Source: Cyrtodaria siliqua (Eukaryota; Mollusca; Bivalvia; Adapedonta; Hiatellidae). From it: 64,000 bases of DNA. Of this stretch, positions 14,201-29,200 are shown piece by piece (position 1 is the first letter of the stretch; each line of letters opens with the position of its first letter). The notes under the pieces are model-generated. The model ran no database searches and had not been told where the DNA came from. It worked only from the letters and a program-made list of their open reading frames with translations. Where the stretch lies: positions 248,001 through 312,000 of the forward strand of contig JAWPHD010000232.1 of assembly GCA_037043455.1 (NCBI GenBank), given 5' to 3'. A program made the position numbers and the translations under genes.

Positions 14201-17200
14201 GACCATACTCTATCTATTACTTAATATTTCAAGCAAGAAAATGAGTCCAAATTTATAACCATAAATATTAAATGAATGATAACTGAGACATTTATATCCT
14301 TTACGTATAGATACAGCATATGAAGATTTTATTAATTAAATACTATTTAGTGTGGATATCTGACTACCAAAGCCTTCTCTCTCTACACTCAAGTTAAGTT
14401 TGATTTAAAACTTAAAAAGATGTACCAGAGAGAATATCCTTGTTGTTGATGTCTTTGATGCGTCTCTGTGGGAACATGAGGGCGTCCAGCAAGGGGAACC
14501 ACAGGGCCTCGCGTCCAGCCTCGTCCATCTTGCCGGAGTTCCTCTGACACAGTTGCACGATCACCAGGACTTTGGTCTGTACCTCGTGGAATTGGGACAC
14601 CACATCTACAACATACATTTAATTTTATATAATAGGGCAACTACAGTCCCTCTCCTAACTCCTTCCTCAACTACAGTCCCTCTCCTAACTCCTTCCTCAA
14701 CTACAGTCCCTCTCCTAACTCCTTCCTCAACTACAGTCCCTCTCCTAACTCCTTCCTCAACTACAGTCCCTCTCCTAACTCCTTCCTCAACTACAGTCCC
14801 TCTCCTAACTCCTTCCTCAACTACAGTCCCTCTCCTAACTCCTTCCTCAACTACAGTCCCTCTCCTAACTCCTTCCTCAACTACAGTTCCTCTCCTAACT
14901 CCTTCCTCAACTACAGTTCCTCTCCTAACTCCTTCCTCAACTACAGTCCCTCTCCTAACTCATTCCTCAACTACAGTCCCTCTCCTAACTCCTTCCTCAA
15001 CTACAGTCCCTCTCCTAACTCCTTCCTCAACTACAGTCCCTCTCCTAACTCCTTCCTCAACTACAGTCCCTCTCCTAACTCCTTCCTCAACTACAGTCCC
15101 TCTCCTAACTCCTTCCTCAACTATAGTCCCTCTCCTAACTCCTTCCTCAACTACAGTCCCTCTCCTAACTCATTCCTCAAGTTTTGTTCTATTATTTTTA
15201 TTCCTTCTTAGTTCCTTTTTGTTCCGCCCGTGTGGTTTCCGGGCAAAGAATAGGGCCACTGCAGATCCCGTTAGAGGGGTAGGCAGAGGGGTGGAACCCC
15301 CACCCTCCAAATTCATGTTCATTTTATCATTTTTTGTTCATTCTCATTAATGGTCTTCATCATGACCTCTGCATTGTTTCAGGTGCCATCTCGCTGAAAT
15401 CACTAGAGCAGTGGCAGAAAAACAATAAACGTAGCTCCAGCCCATGTTCTAGGCCCATTCTCAATATTTTATCTCGATGTACATGGAGGATGAGCCCGGC
15501 ATGCTCATTCCTGTCAGGCGCCATATAACCTTTTATGTATTGGCGCACCTTAAAACCAAATTCAATTCCTTTCAATTATTTTTTGTTCCATTTGTTGAAG
15601 TGCCATTACATGTATATTAAAGTGCTTCTTCATTTGATCAGGTTTCTAAGCATTATTCTAGTATTTATAATTTACATTAAAAAATTAAGCACATTTAGAA
15701 CTATTCATACATATATATTGTCGTATGATGACGTCATTTAATTTACATTAAAAAATCACTTTTATTAAATTAAGCACATTTAGAACTATTTATACATATA
15801 TATTGTCGTATGATGACGTCGTATGTTGTTTTGGTGTTCTCGGTACTACAATGCCCAACCGGAACTGCCTCTTCAATTTCCATAATCCTTTATTTTTGAT
15901 GGTTGCAGAAATAGAAGAGGCAATTCTGATTGCATACTGACCTGAACAGACAGAGCGATGATATAGCCTTAATTTGCAAATTTATTACACTAGTCTATAT
16001 AATATATATGTCATGGCTATATTACCCTCCCACACCACAAGTTACATGATAAAATGATGAATGCTCATTGGTAACCATGACATAAATATAACTAATATAT
16101 TGGAAGCCAGGAGGCAGTTCTGATGTACACTGGATGGAATATATATCCTTTTGCAGCCATCACATTTTCTGCACAAATATAGGATACAGGTACACATGTA
16201 TATTTGTTTGAACAATGAAAGAAAATACACGCAGGTCCATTTTATAAAGGTAAATACATTTATAGGTCTAATTCTACAAGAATGTACTTAAAAAGGAGTT
16301 TTTGTTAAAGACAAACCTTTTTTCATTTCTGTTTTACTTAACAAGTTTTCTGTGAGTTTCTTTAGTTCAGATTGCAGATTCTGAAAAAGATAAATACAAC
16401 ATTTAAATATTCAAGTAATTTTTAAATATAGCATGCCATTCACAAACATCTATAAATAAACCAGAAATATTTAACACAACTCACATGTTTGGTAACACCT
16501 ACAAACTCCTACACCTGATTTTTTTTAATTGAATTGGATTTTATAGTCGCACCAACAGCTAAGGTCATATGGCGATTTTCCAGCTTCCACTGGTGGAGGA
16601 AGACCCCAGGTGCCCCTCTGGGCAATTTTCGTGCACGCGCGGGCACCTGGGTAGAACCACCGAAGTTCCGCAAGCCAGCTGGATAGCTTCCTCACATAAA
16701 GATTCCTAGGCACATGCGGGATCGAACCTACAGTGGTGAGGGGCAAGTGATTGCAAGTCAGAGACTCTAACCACTCGGCCACGGACGCCCCCTACAACTG
16801 ATTTACAGATGTTGGTTGTTGTATCAAATTTACCATCTTGAATTCCCTCCATTGTTATTTATATCAGGATAACTATCTTGAATTCTCTCACAATAACCAA
16901 ATATGTGTTAAACTGGCGGCTAAACAAAGTGATTACTACATTTATGACATTATCATAATTATGCGAGTAACTCGCAGGCTGATCAGGGTTTACAATGTCT
17001 GGCTGCTGATCAGTCATTTCCCCCAAAACACTCCTTTGTCACATAAATGGAATGGCCTTAATTCGAAGACAGAACAGTGCATTATATATATGTAGCGTGT
17101 TAAGGGTTCATATCGGTGTTGGCTGACCTCGAGACTTATACCAAACGCCCCTTGTATGTCGCCGGCTTTCTCCAGTAGGAACGCTGTAGCCTCCGACAAC

Positions 17201-20200
17201 TTGTGTTTCCTGACAATCTGCAATAAGACAAATAGGTACATCTAACTGATCAGGAGTTTCCCTAACTGGCAATAAATGTCATGTCAATAATGTATGGTTG
17301 AAAAGAAAATGATCTATGATTCTAACACAACCTGCGCAGCCTTTCATATACACAAAGAAGAGAGACAGCTGTATGTTATTCTACGATAAAATACAGCTGT
17401 TCCATTAATTCCCCGCGTATATTTCATCCGTTGGAAGCGCCACGTTACATGACGTCAGCGCCACGTTACATGACGTCACCTGGTAAATATATGTCACAAA
17501 GTCATTTTAATGAAATGTTAATTACAACAAGCTTGACATGCTCCCAAACCTTGCACACACCCCGATATAAACCCATCATATGCATCAGTACATATAACAT
17601 TAATAAGCATCTTGAACAAGCTGAGAACGCTCGACGTCATACAGCACAAGCTATATGACGTAAGCAATGACTTAATTGTTTGTCACGTGACTACTAGAGT
17701 ATTTAAACATATTGTACCGCGCAGAACTTTGCAATACGGGGGCGCCAAATGGAACAGCCTGTAAATATAGCAGCCTGATTACCTTGACCTCCGAGATAAT
17801 ATATAGTGCCCACACAATAGCGTAAACAATGGGGTTATTGTTGTGTTAGAATCGAAATAATAAATAGGTACCTGTATTTTATCGGTGAATAAAATACAGT
17901 TAGTTGTTCGGATGCGAGTAATTAAATCACTCGTGCTAACGCACTCGTGATTTAATTACTACGCATCCGAACTCCTAACTGTATTTTATTCACCGATAAA
18001 ACACAGGTACGTATTTATTATTTCTTAATTCAAATGTCAATAAATGTTTAATCTTAAAAAGACAATAATCTATGGTTGCAATGTCAATAATATATCGTTG
18101 AAAGGTCAATAAACAAAGGTTGAAATATCAATAATCTATGGTTGAAATGTCTATAACCAATGGATGAAATGTCAACAATCAATGGTTGATCAATAATCTA
18201 TGGATGTAATGTAAATAATCTATGGCTGACCTGTCAATAATCTATGGTTGTAATGTCAACAAGAGGTCAATGACCTTGAAGCTCTACTGATTGATTTTGA
18301 TTTCAGGAAGTAGTCGCTACAAACTGGTTTTTTGAAAATCTATTTTTAGCTGAGGTGGCCATCTTGAATTTCCGGCCGACCTGAAATTTTGCCAGGATCA
18401 ATTAGACATCAAGAGCAACATTCCTTTGATGTTTCATGAAAATCCGTCAAGTAGTTTCAGAGGAGTAGTCGCTACAAGTTTTCATTATATAACTCTATGT
18501 AAACAAAGATGGCCACTGACAACCATGTTTAACATTGAATCAAAATAATGTTCGACTCGGATAACCATCATGTCATGCTGATCATTTTAGAAAAAGTCCC
18601 ATATCAATATCTCTTATAGTTTTCAAGAAGTAGTCGCTACAAACTTATTTTTTAAAAATCTATTTTTAGCCATGGCGGCCATCTTGAATTTCCGGCCGAC
18701 CTGAAATTTTGCTAAGATCAATTAGACATCAAGAGCAACATTCGTGTGAAGTTTCATGAAAATCCGTCAAGTAGTTTCAAAGAGTAGTCGCTACAAGTTA
18801 TCATTATATAACTCTATGTAAACAAACATGGCCACTGGCAGCCATGTTTAACGTTGAATCAAAATAATGTTCGACTTGAATAACCATCATGTCATGCTGA
18901 TCATTTTAGAAAAAGTCCCATATCAATATCACTTATAGTTTTCAAGAAGTAGTCGCTACAAACTTGTCTTTTGAAAATCTATTTTTAGCCATGGCGGCCA
19001 TCTTGAATTTCTGGCCGACCTGAAATTTTGCAAGGATCAATTAGACATCAAGAGCAACATTCGTGTGAAGTTTCATGAAAATCCGTCAAGTATTTTCAGA
19101 GGAGAAGTCGCTACAAGTTTTCATTATATAACTCTATGTAAACAAAGATGGCCACTGGCAGCCATGTTTAACGTCGAATAAAAATAATGTTCGACTCGGA
19201 TAACCATCATGTCATGCTGATAAATTTAGAAAAAGTCCCATATCAATATCTCTTATAGTTTTCAAGAAGTAGTCGCTACAAACTTATTTTTTAAAAATCT
19301 ATTTTTAGCCGTGGCGGCCATCTGGAATTTCCGGCCGACCTGAAATTTTGCTAGGATCAATTAGACATCAAGAGCAACATTCCTGTGAAGTTTCATGAAA
19401 ATCCGTCAAGTAGTTTCAGAGGAGTAGTCGCTACAAGTTTTCATTATATAACTCTATGTAAACAAAGATGGCCGCTGGCAGCCATGTTTAACGTCGAATC
19501 AAAACGATTTTCGACAAGGACCAACATCATGTCATGCTGATCATTTTAGAAAAAGTCCCATATCAATATCTCTTATAGTTTTCAAGAAGTAGTCGCTACA
19601 AACTTATTTTTTAAAAATCAATTTTTAGCCGTGGCGGCCATCTTGAATTTCCGGCCGACCTGAAATTTTGCTAGGATCAATTAGACATCAAGAGCAACAT
19701 TCCTGTGAAGTTTCATGAAAATCCGTCAAGTAGTTTCAGAGGAGTAGTCGCTACAAGTTTTCATTATATAACTCTATGTAAACAAAGATGGCCGCTGGCA
19801 GCCATGTTTAACGTCGAATCAAAACGATTTTCGACAAGGACCAACATCACGTCATGCTGATCATTTTAGAAAAAGTCATATAGCAATATCCCTTAGAGTT
19901 TTCAAGAAGTAGTCGCTACAAACTTGTTTTTTAAAAACCTATTTTTAGATTTGGCGGCCATCTTGGATTTCACATCTACATGAATTTTTGCTAGGATCAA
20001 CTAGACTTCATGGGCAACATTTCTGTAAAGTTTCATGAAAATCCATTCAGTTGTTTCAGAGGAGTAGTCGCTACAAAAAAAAGTTAACGGACGGACGGAC
20101 AGACGGAAAGTTAACGGACGGACGGACAGACGGACGGACGACGGACACCGCACCACGGCATAAGCTCTGCTGATCTCTGATCAGTAGAGCTAATAATATA

Positions 20201-23200
20201 TGGTTGACATGTCAATAATCTATGGTTGACATGTCAATAACCTATGACTGACACAACAATAATCTATGGTTGATGTGTCAATAATCTATGGTTGATGTGT
20301 CACTAATCTATGGTTGATATGTCAATAATATATGGTTGACATGACAATAATCTATGGTTGACAGGACAATAATTTATGGCTGACATGACAATAATATATG
20401 GCTGACATGACAATAATCTATGACTGACATGACAATAATTTATGGTTGAAATGACAATAATTTACGGCTGACATGACAATAATCTATAGCTGACATGACA
20501 ATAATCTATGGTTGACATGAAAATAAACGATGGCTGACATGACAATTATTTATGGTTGAAATGTCTATATTCTTTAACTGAAAAGTTAAAAATCTTTGGT
20601 TCAAACGTGAATAACGACGACTCACCTCAAGCGTCTGTTCTAGTCTATAGCCCTCGTTAACCAGGACAAAGTTATATACATCGTTAGGTTTGTGTTGACA
20701 TAGAAGGTCTATGTACTGCTCATAGATGGGGGCGTCTATAGACACTTGCCTGTCTGCATTGATGGCACTGCCACTAGTGTCTCTGAAATGGTGTAAATGA
20801 CACAAATGTTAATGATGGATAATGGGGGCGTCTTTAGACACTTGCCTGTCTGCGTTGAAACAGAAATGGTTAAGTAATACAAATGTTAATGATAGATATT
20901 AAAAGATATCTTTTATTTCCAATATTTCATTCAATATTTCATTCAGTTTCCATTAAATTTCCCTCAAGTTAACCATACCTCTTTCAAGAAGGTCAAATTA
21001 AATTTATTACTGAGATTCCAAAAAACTTGGAAAAGGATGATTCTTTTGAAATGAATATGGCAGCTGCCATTTGGAGATCTATGACCTCAGAGTTCTAAAT
21101 TAGTATTACCTCTAAGTATTACTTTTAAATTGTCCTTTATATAATTATAAGACTAATCAAGGCCAGAAAGGTTATTATTTAACATATAAATTTCAATCAG
21201 GAATCAAACCCTTCCAAAGAAGTCTCATTTTTAGGCATTAAGTGTTGTTCTATAACACTTAATCAAACCTTGTTCTAGTCACAAATCTGACATCAAGCGT
21301 TGTTATACATGTCAGTTAAGCATCAACACTAGTTAAGATCAAACCTTGTTCTAGATACCAAGTAAGCAGCCTCAATCCTAACCAGACAACAAGACTTTTC
21401 CTAGACTATTACGTCTTGTCCTACATGTCAAGTATGCATGAAGGTTTGCCCTGCTTTGAAAACTACTGACCAAGCCAGAACAGGTTTGAGATAAGGAAAA
21501 ACAACTAATACTAGAATGACTTACTTGTATGCCATGACACCCTGCAGGAATTCAAAGAGAACATTGTTGTCTGATCGGAGTTGTTTCATGACATCATTGA
21601 GGCTGCACGACAGGTTAGTCAACACCATCTGGGCAGACTGTTTACAGTCTATAGACACCAAGTCCTGCAAAAGGGATATGATAGTACCTTAAAGCAGCTA
21701 TCCCGCCAACAACAGCCAAATTTTACATCATATGTACACAGTTTCTTAACCTACTGACGATGAAGTATATAATTATATAACTTACATATTTTGAGAATCC
21801 AAACTCCATAGACACAATGTAAATGGCTTTAACCAGCCAGGCCAAACCCAAAGACTGGAGCATTGAATTAAGAGTTACCAACTCATAATTCATTTTATGC
21901 ATAATCAATCACAAGTATTTTAAGAACCCATGAAAAACCCTATACTTCTAATTGGCAAATATACATTATAATATGACCCAAACACTTGGATAGAGTTTTG
22001 ATAAATGGTGTTGTAGTGCAATTTTGCCGTTATTTGGTGGGTTAGTTTCTTTAACTGCATATGCAACAAAGAAAATAAATGAACATCTAGTTTATAATAC
22101 ACTAGAAATGTGTCAGCGGACACAGATGTCCTCACACACACGGCTTCAAATGACACAAAATCAGCATGTACAAATTCAAAATAATCCACTGGAATAAAAA
22201 CCTAAAGTTTGTAACACATGTTTTTAACTTGACCCTTTAAATATGGTAATATAAAATGAATCACTCTCAATGGAATGGTAGGCAGCATATTTTGTGCTTG
22301 ATGAGGAGTAACCCAGAATCACGTAAAACACTCATGTGTATATGTCGTCAACCACTGAATCCCAACACATGCAATAAATATTGGTTCCATTTTTGAGACA
22401 AGAGTATACCACTATTTGCTTATCTGGAGCTCTACAGTTCCATTGTTGAGACAAAAATACCCCACCATCTGTTTTACTCAGACATACCTGTAAATGTTTC
22501 AGGGCCTCAGCTTGTACTCCTGCCTTTTCATCTGCAGTAAATCTGTCACTATTCACTATTGTACTGATGAAGTTAAACGCATGGTACTGAAAAACAAATG
22601 ACCCATAAGAATAAATGTCATGGTCATTTTGGAACTGCTTTTTTGTATTCATTACAGGTGTTCTGTCCAATCTACAACTATATTCCAAGTTTGGTTGATC
22701 TAGCATATCTAGTTCAAGAGAAACAGATCTAAAAGCACAACTTCACATAATATTGACGAGTTATGTTTAATAGCTATACTTTTTTTAGGAGAAAAATAGA
22801 TGTCTCACCCCCACTGCACAACTTATTAGGATATGTTTACTAGTGGATAGGATGCGTTTTTTGGACAACTTTAAGGAAAAGATGTACATTATCATTTCTA
22901 CGTGACCTTGACCTACTGATCTCAAAATCAAAAGGGGTCACCCTCTAGCCACAGGCATTCCATCCATTAAGTTTCATGAATTTACTTCAGAGGAAAATGA
23001 GTTAAAATTATGGACAAGGTATTTCATTATTGGGTCATGGTGACCTTGACCTTTGACCTACTGACCTCAAAATCAAACATTCCCAACATGACATCATACT
23101 GATGCTTCATACAAAGTGTCATAAACATCCAAGTAACCAATTAGGAGTAGTGCAGGGGCTACGGTCACACCTATATTGGTCACACCTGCTATGTCACTTA

Positions 23201-26200
23201 GAGTTGAACTACCGAAGAAGACCAAATTGTGAAGTCCCTAGCATATACAGTTCGTGATAAACAGATCTAAATGGAAAAACTGCCATTGTCATCGTCGCCA
23301 CTGAAAAAGTCATGTCTTTTATCCTCGAAAAGGCGAGACAAAAATAAACAATAAACCGGCAACAATGTCAATACTCACCTTTCTGGCATAGTCACGAAGG
23401 TAACACAGGAGTATCTTGTCAAACTGCCGTCGCTTCTCATACAGGAGCTCACAGACTCTGTAACTGTAATCATCAAGGGAATACAGGTTATTATTCATAC
23501 AATGTCAGGATTGAATATTTACAACTATTTATAAAGGTATGTAAACTTATAGCTTTGCTTTGTAAGCATTTATATACTATTTAAATACAAATCATGTTTT
23601 TATATTATGCAGCAAGATTCATATACTGCAGTGTGACATTCAAACAGTAAGGATAAAAGCATGTTTAACATTCGTATTGTGTTTTACGTCATTTTCAACA
23701 CATTTTAAAGTTTCTAATTCATAATCACAAATATTCACTGAAAGATATTAATTCTGAAAACTAGTTGGCCACGGGCCGCTTGTCAAGCCTGTGAATTCAA
23801 ACATCGACAAAAGTAGGCCAACACCGACACACCATGTCACTGGGAGGGAAAAACTGATAAAAGTTTGTTCCATATTCCAAGTAAAGAAAAGAAGGTAAGA
23901 TACAAGAGTTGTACTATAAAAACAGGATGTTACATATATTTTGGAGAAAATAGGTCAGAGCAACAAAACATAACTTTTCCAAATGTATGTATTAAAATAA
24001 ACATACAATTTTGCTCTCTCTGCGAGGTACAGGAATCTTTCCTCGTCCACCTGCTGCAGTCCTCCTGCGTGTGACAACTCGAGGAGTGCCTGCTGGCGTT
24101 CTTCATGGCGGGACTCATCATCAGGGTTACACAGAAACTCCAGCACCTTCATATATATATTATAGATAATCAGATATATTTGAGGCTCTATGTGCAAAAG
24201 GGACTATCTAGATGTTAAACATTTCTCACTCTTGAACAACAACTGATCATTTCTGACTAAAAATAAACAAAATAAACAACTGATCAATATTTTTCTGTAT
24301 ACATCATTTTTAAATATCATGATTATCTACAAAGCTAATTTGCATATATATATATTGGGATTGTAAAGCTCAAATACAAGTGGTAGTTACTCATGTATTC
24401 GAATATAACTAAAGCCTCAGAGATGTCGCACTTTTAACAATCAGACAAATGTCAGCGAAATTATAAAGATTTAAACTTTACCCAATCATTACCCAATAAC
24501 AATAAGTAAACATAAACTCCACTATCAGTATTATATCAGAAATGTGAGACATTAAAAAATCAAGGAAACTAGAAAATGTGTCCATGGGACATGGATGCCC
24601 CGCTTTAGCATTGTCACTCGCATAAAAATGGATTTTTTTAAAGTATTACTTTATTTTCTTACATACGTTGACAGATGTATGAAGAAACAAGAGTTACACC
24701 ATACTCTACTTTCATGGCTGGGCATAAAAAAGAAATGTTCAGTGTTTGTGGATTTGTGTACCTGTTCAAACAGTATCCTGTTAACTGTAATAGTGTTCTC
24801 ATGGCGGGCCATCTGTCGTGCCAGGAATGTAAACAAGATACCAACCTGGGTCGGCTGTAATAGTAAACAACATAAACTTGTTTTCTATTTATACAAGCAA
24901 GTCGAATAGATCAAGAGATCAAATACTTCAAAGCGCTCTACTGTAAGAACAGAACTGTATCACCTCACACAAGTTTGACACGTTTGCAGTATAACACTAT
25001 TCACATTCTGCTACTTTTCCTAAATTAAGTAAATACAGGCGTTCACGATTGAGCATGGAATTTTTTTCATACTGACGCAACTCCGCCCCATTCCTCGCTA
25101 AATGTAAACAAGAGTGTGAATATATAATGAGTAGTTGTCACTCTCGTCACCGATTCGTCGACCTATTGTTGCCGCAGTAGCAAGTGAGCGTTACACACAA
25201 ATGTGTGTAATGTGTGTAGTCTATATCATTGTTTTTTGAATGTGTATGAAAGGTAAATGAAAATAACGCAATATTTAGCGCAGTAAACGATGCTTGATGG
25301 TTCACGACAAATTAGCAAAATGATTGTTTAGTGGCCGATCATCATTTTCACATCTCCGGAATTAAATTGTCCGCACGGTTTTAAATTGTCCGCACGGTTT
25401 TACACAACTCTGGCAAGCGAGAATGTCCGTCACAAGACAATTTATGGATATGCCCATTTTCATTTTTAGGTAGAGTTATAAAACAGTGGGTCTATTACAA
25501 ACCCTTTGATGTTGGCGGCATTTTTCCCAAGTTGACTCGGATCACTGTATAATGTAAAGTAGCAGATGTTGAATTTTCCCCATTTAGGAGAGTACTCAAT
25601 TGAATGGTTTTATAAATTTTATGTTTTTATTATGTTTACCATCTTTGTGTTTTGTTTTACATTATGCTTTGTCAAGTTTTGTGCAATTAGATTACCATGT
25701 GTCCCTTTAATTCAGCTTCTGACTGTGTACTCACTATTGAATACACAGTTCACGCGCGGATAGCAACAAAGTGGAAAGTTATCTCGCTTGATTGAGTGTG
25801 TTTGTATTATTTTATTTGGATTATTAAATGGTTTTAAATTGTTTCTAAACAGGTGCATGTACACACTGGACATGATGTTGTTGTTCATTAAATGAACTGA
25901 ATTTATTATGTGTGCACATATGAAGAAAAAACTGCAAATTGTCGATCTGCCGAATGTTCAGTCATTTAGAAAATCATCGCGATCCCGCGATGGATTAGCC
26001 TTGGGTCATAATTACCGCGAAGGCAACTTTTCGTCAGCTTTATCGGACATTTGTGTAAATGCCGCGGATCGCGACGGACCGCGATGGAACTCAGGTAATT
26101 CTGGGGGGAAATCCGCGATGATCAAATATCTGTACATGTACTCAGTGTTTTGTTATGATATTGATTTTGGTCATGTGAGACTTGTAAGCGGGACGTGTGG

Positions 26201-29200
26201 GAGGTGTCAGCTAGTTTCAATTCACTGAGAACTTCCATTTTATTGGACGGCGTCATCGGTTGTTTACATGTCTGACGTGTCAAACATCCATTGACACAAG
26301 CGATGTATTTCCATGCTCAATCGGGAAAGGCTGTAATCGCTTTTATCTTTCTTTAATTGCATTTATTAATTAAACTGTTAATAATTTAACAGCAATACAA
26401 AAGACATGATCTTCATTTGAACACAGCCTTGATAATTATACTGTATTTTCTGTGTAAATTTGCCAGACTTAACCAACTAGAATAATTCTTGCATTGCCTT
26501 GAACAGGGAGTACACAATTAAGTTCGATTTAAACCGCAATACAATAAGCAAGGAGAGGTATTTCGATTGTGTTTCATAGGGTTGCCCTAATGATAACTGA
26601 CTGACCAACTATCTTGTACGACCGTAATCATCAAACAGCAATTGTAGTTTTTTAGAGCTTTATTAAAGGCCATACATTTGTGATACTGATAAAAGGTTAA
26701 TAAGTTAAATCGCTAGTAGTATACTATGAACACTCAAGTTAAATAACACGATATTTCCTTGTAACAATACGTGTCAGTAGTTCAAATGTTTATAGAGCAT
26801 AATAAGGTCAACATTTCCACCATTCTATTGCAGCACTCTTCTGTGAATAATCTATTCAAGTCGGCCATTTTGTCTAACTAGTGATTTGCATTTTGTCTAA
26901 CTAGTGATTTGCATTTTGTCCAACTAGTGACTTGCATTTTGTCTACATTTTGTCTAACTAGTGACTTGCATTTTGACTAACTAGTGACTTTCATTTTGTC
27001 TAACTAGTGACTTGCATTTTGTCCAACTAGTGACTTGCATTTTGTCCAACTAGTGACTTGCATTTTGTCCAACTAGTGACTTGCATTTTGTCTAACTAGT
27101 GACTTGCATTTTGTCTAACTAGTGACTTGCATTTTGACTAACTAGTGACTTGCATTTTGTCCAAATAGTGACTTGCATTTTGTCTAACTAGTGACTTGCA
27201 TTTTGTCCAACTAGTGACTTGCATTTTGTCTAACTAGTGACTTGCATTTTGTCTAACTAGTGACTTGCATTTTGTCTAACTAGTGATTTGCATTTTGTCC
27301 AACTAGTGACTTGCATTTTGTATAACTAGTGACTTGCATTTTGTCTAACTAGTGACTTGCATTTTGTCTAACTAGTGATTTGCATTTTGTCTAACTAGTG
27401 ACTTGCATTTTGTCCAACTAGTGACTTGCATTTTGTCTAACTAGTGACTTGCATTTTGTCCAACTAGTGACTTGCATTTTGACTAACTAGTGACTTGCAT
27501 TTTGTCCAACTAGTGACTTGCATTTTGTCTAACTAGTGACTTGCATTTTGTCCAACTAGTGACTTGCATTTTGACTAACTAGTGACTTGCATTTTGTCTA
27601 ACTAGTGACTTGCATTTTGACTAACTAGTGACTTGCATTTTGTCTAACTAGTGATTTGCATTTTGTCCAACTAGTGACTTGCATTTTGTCTAACTAGTGA
27701 CTTGCATTTTGTCCAACTAGTGACTTGCATTTTGTCTAACTAGTGACTTGCATTTTGTCCAACTAGTGACTTGCATTTTGACTAACTAGTGACTTGCATT
27801 TTGTCCAACTAGTGACTTGCATTTTGACTAACTAGTGACTTGCATTTTGTCTAACTAGTGACTTGCATTTTGTCCAACTAGTGACTTGCATTTTGTCCAA
27901 CTAGTGACTTGCATTTTGTCTAACTAGTGACTTGCATTTTGTCTAACTAGTGACTTACCGTAAAGCCAACACTTTCCACCATGATTTGTAACAAAATATC
28001 TACTATACGCTGTCTTTGGGCTATACTGAAATGCAAATTTATTTCCTGTCGAAAAACAAATAGCATAAAAGTGTTTCAACTAAACATACAAATTGTAATA
28101 TCTTTATTTAACATAATAATACTATTAAAGGGAATGTAGCGACACAATCAAACAAACTCTATTACTGAGAGTTCTGAAAAACTTGGAAAAAGGTGAAAGA
28201 ATTATCAAAATCGGATGATAAACAAAAAGATATGACCATTTAAAGGTTGTTCTAAAACAAATATGGGAGCCGCCATTTTTAGAACTATGACATCATAGTT
28301 CCATATTACCATATATGGAATATTGATAAATTTCATTTAAAACGAAGAAAATCACTGCAAATGAATGATTTTTTTTTACTGGTGGTATAAATCATTATTG
28401 CCATTAAGTATTACATATTTTTCATACAGTTGCTGTCATTTTTTCCCTATAAATCAGTAAATTTTCATATTTATAAATATTCCATATATGGTCATTTAGA
28501 ACCATGATGTCATAGCTCTCAAAATGGCTGCTTCCATATCCGTTTTAACAGAAACTTCAAATGATCATATCTTCTTTGTTTATCATCCGATTTTGATAAT
28601 TCTTTCACCCTTATTCAAGTATTTCAGAACTCTCAATAATAAAGATGGTTTGGCTGTGGCGCTACATTTCCTTTAACTAATATTATAATAGTCTACTATA
28701 GCATTTGCAGTTTTGCAGGTTTGAAGGTTCTACCGTATTTTACCTTGTATAGTACACACCCGTGTATAGTACGCACCCCCCTCTCGGAGGTCAAAACTGG
28801 GGTAAAAAAGTTGTTTCCGTGTATAGTACGCATCAAAATATTATGCTTTCTATTTCAGATAAAGGTGAAGTCATTTGTTAAGAAACATGAACAGAAGAAG
28901 CTTTTCATTTTCATTTGTATTTAACGCATATTCAGACTGTGATGTATTGTAGTAATAGTGGTAAAATAAACTAGTGGGAGGGGTGTGGGTGTGTTTATTT
29001 ATTTGTGTTGACAGTAGTTTTCCTAGATGAACCATTCAACGAAAAAAAATAAAAAAAATAAATAAATAAATAAAAAATCACGATCGAGATAATTAGCGTA
29101 CAAAAGACAATATAATTACTTCAATCATTAATTGCCAATCTTCAGGGGAGTACCTATCTTGTATCATCTCATCAAAAAGCCAATTATAATGCCGCAGATA

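Noticed and set aside
14553..15350. A 265-codon plus-strand frame with repeated TTVPLLTPSS
   Set aside because: It is the 30-bp minisatellite read in a frame that its period keeps open. It is antisense to VPS8 exon 26 and intron, with no coding context.
16700..16791. Functional tRNA gene on the minus strand
   Set aside because: A and B boxes are present but the sequence runs into a SINE body and lacks a complete cloverleaf.
26866..27955. CRISPR-like regular array
   Set aside because: Units are contiguous with no unique spacers, and the genome is clearly animal.
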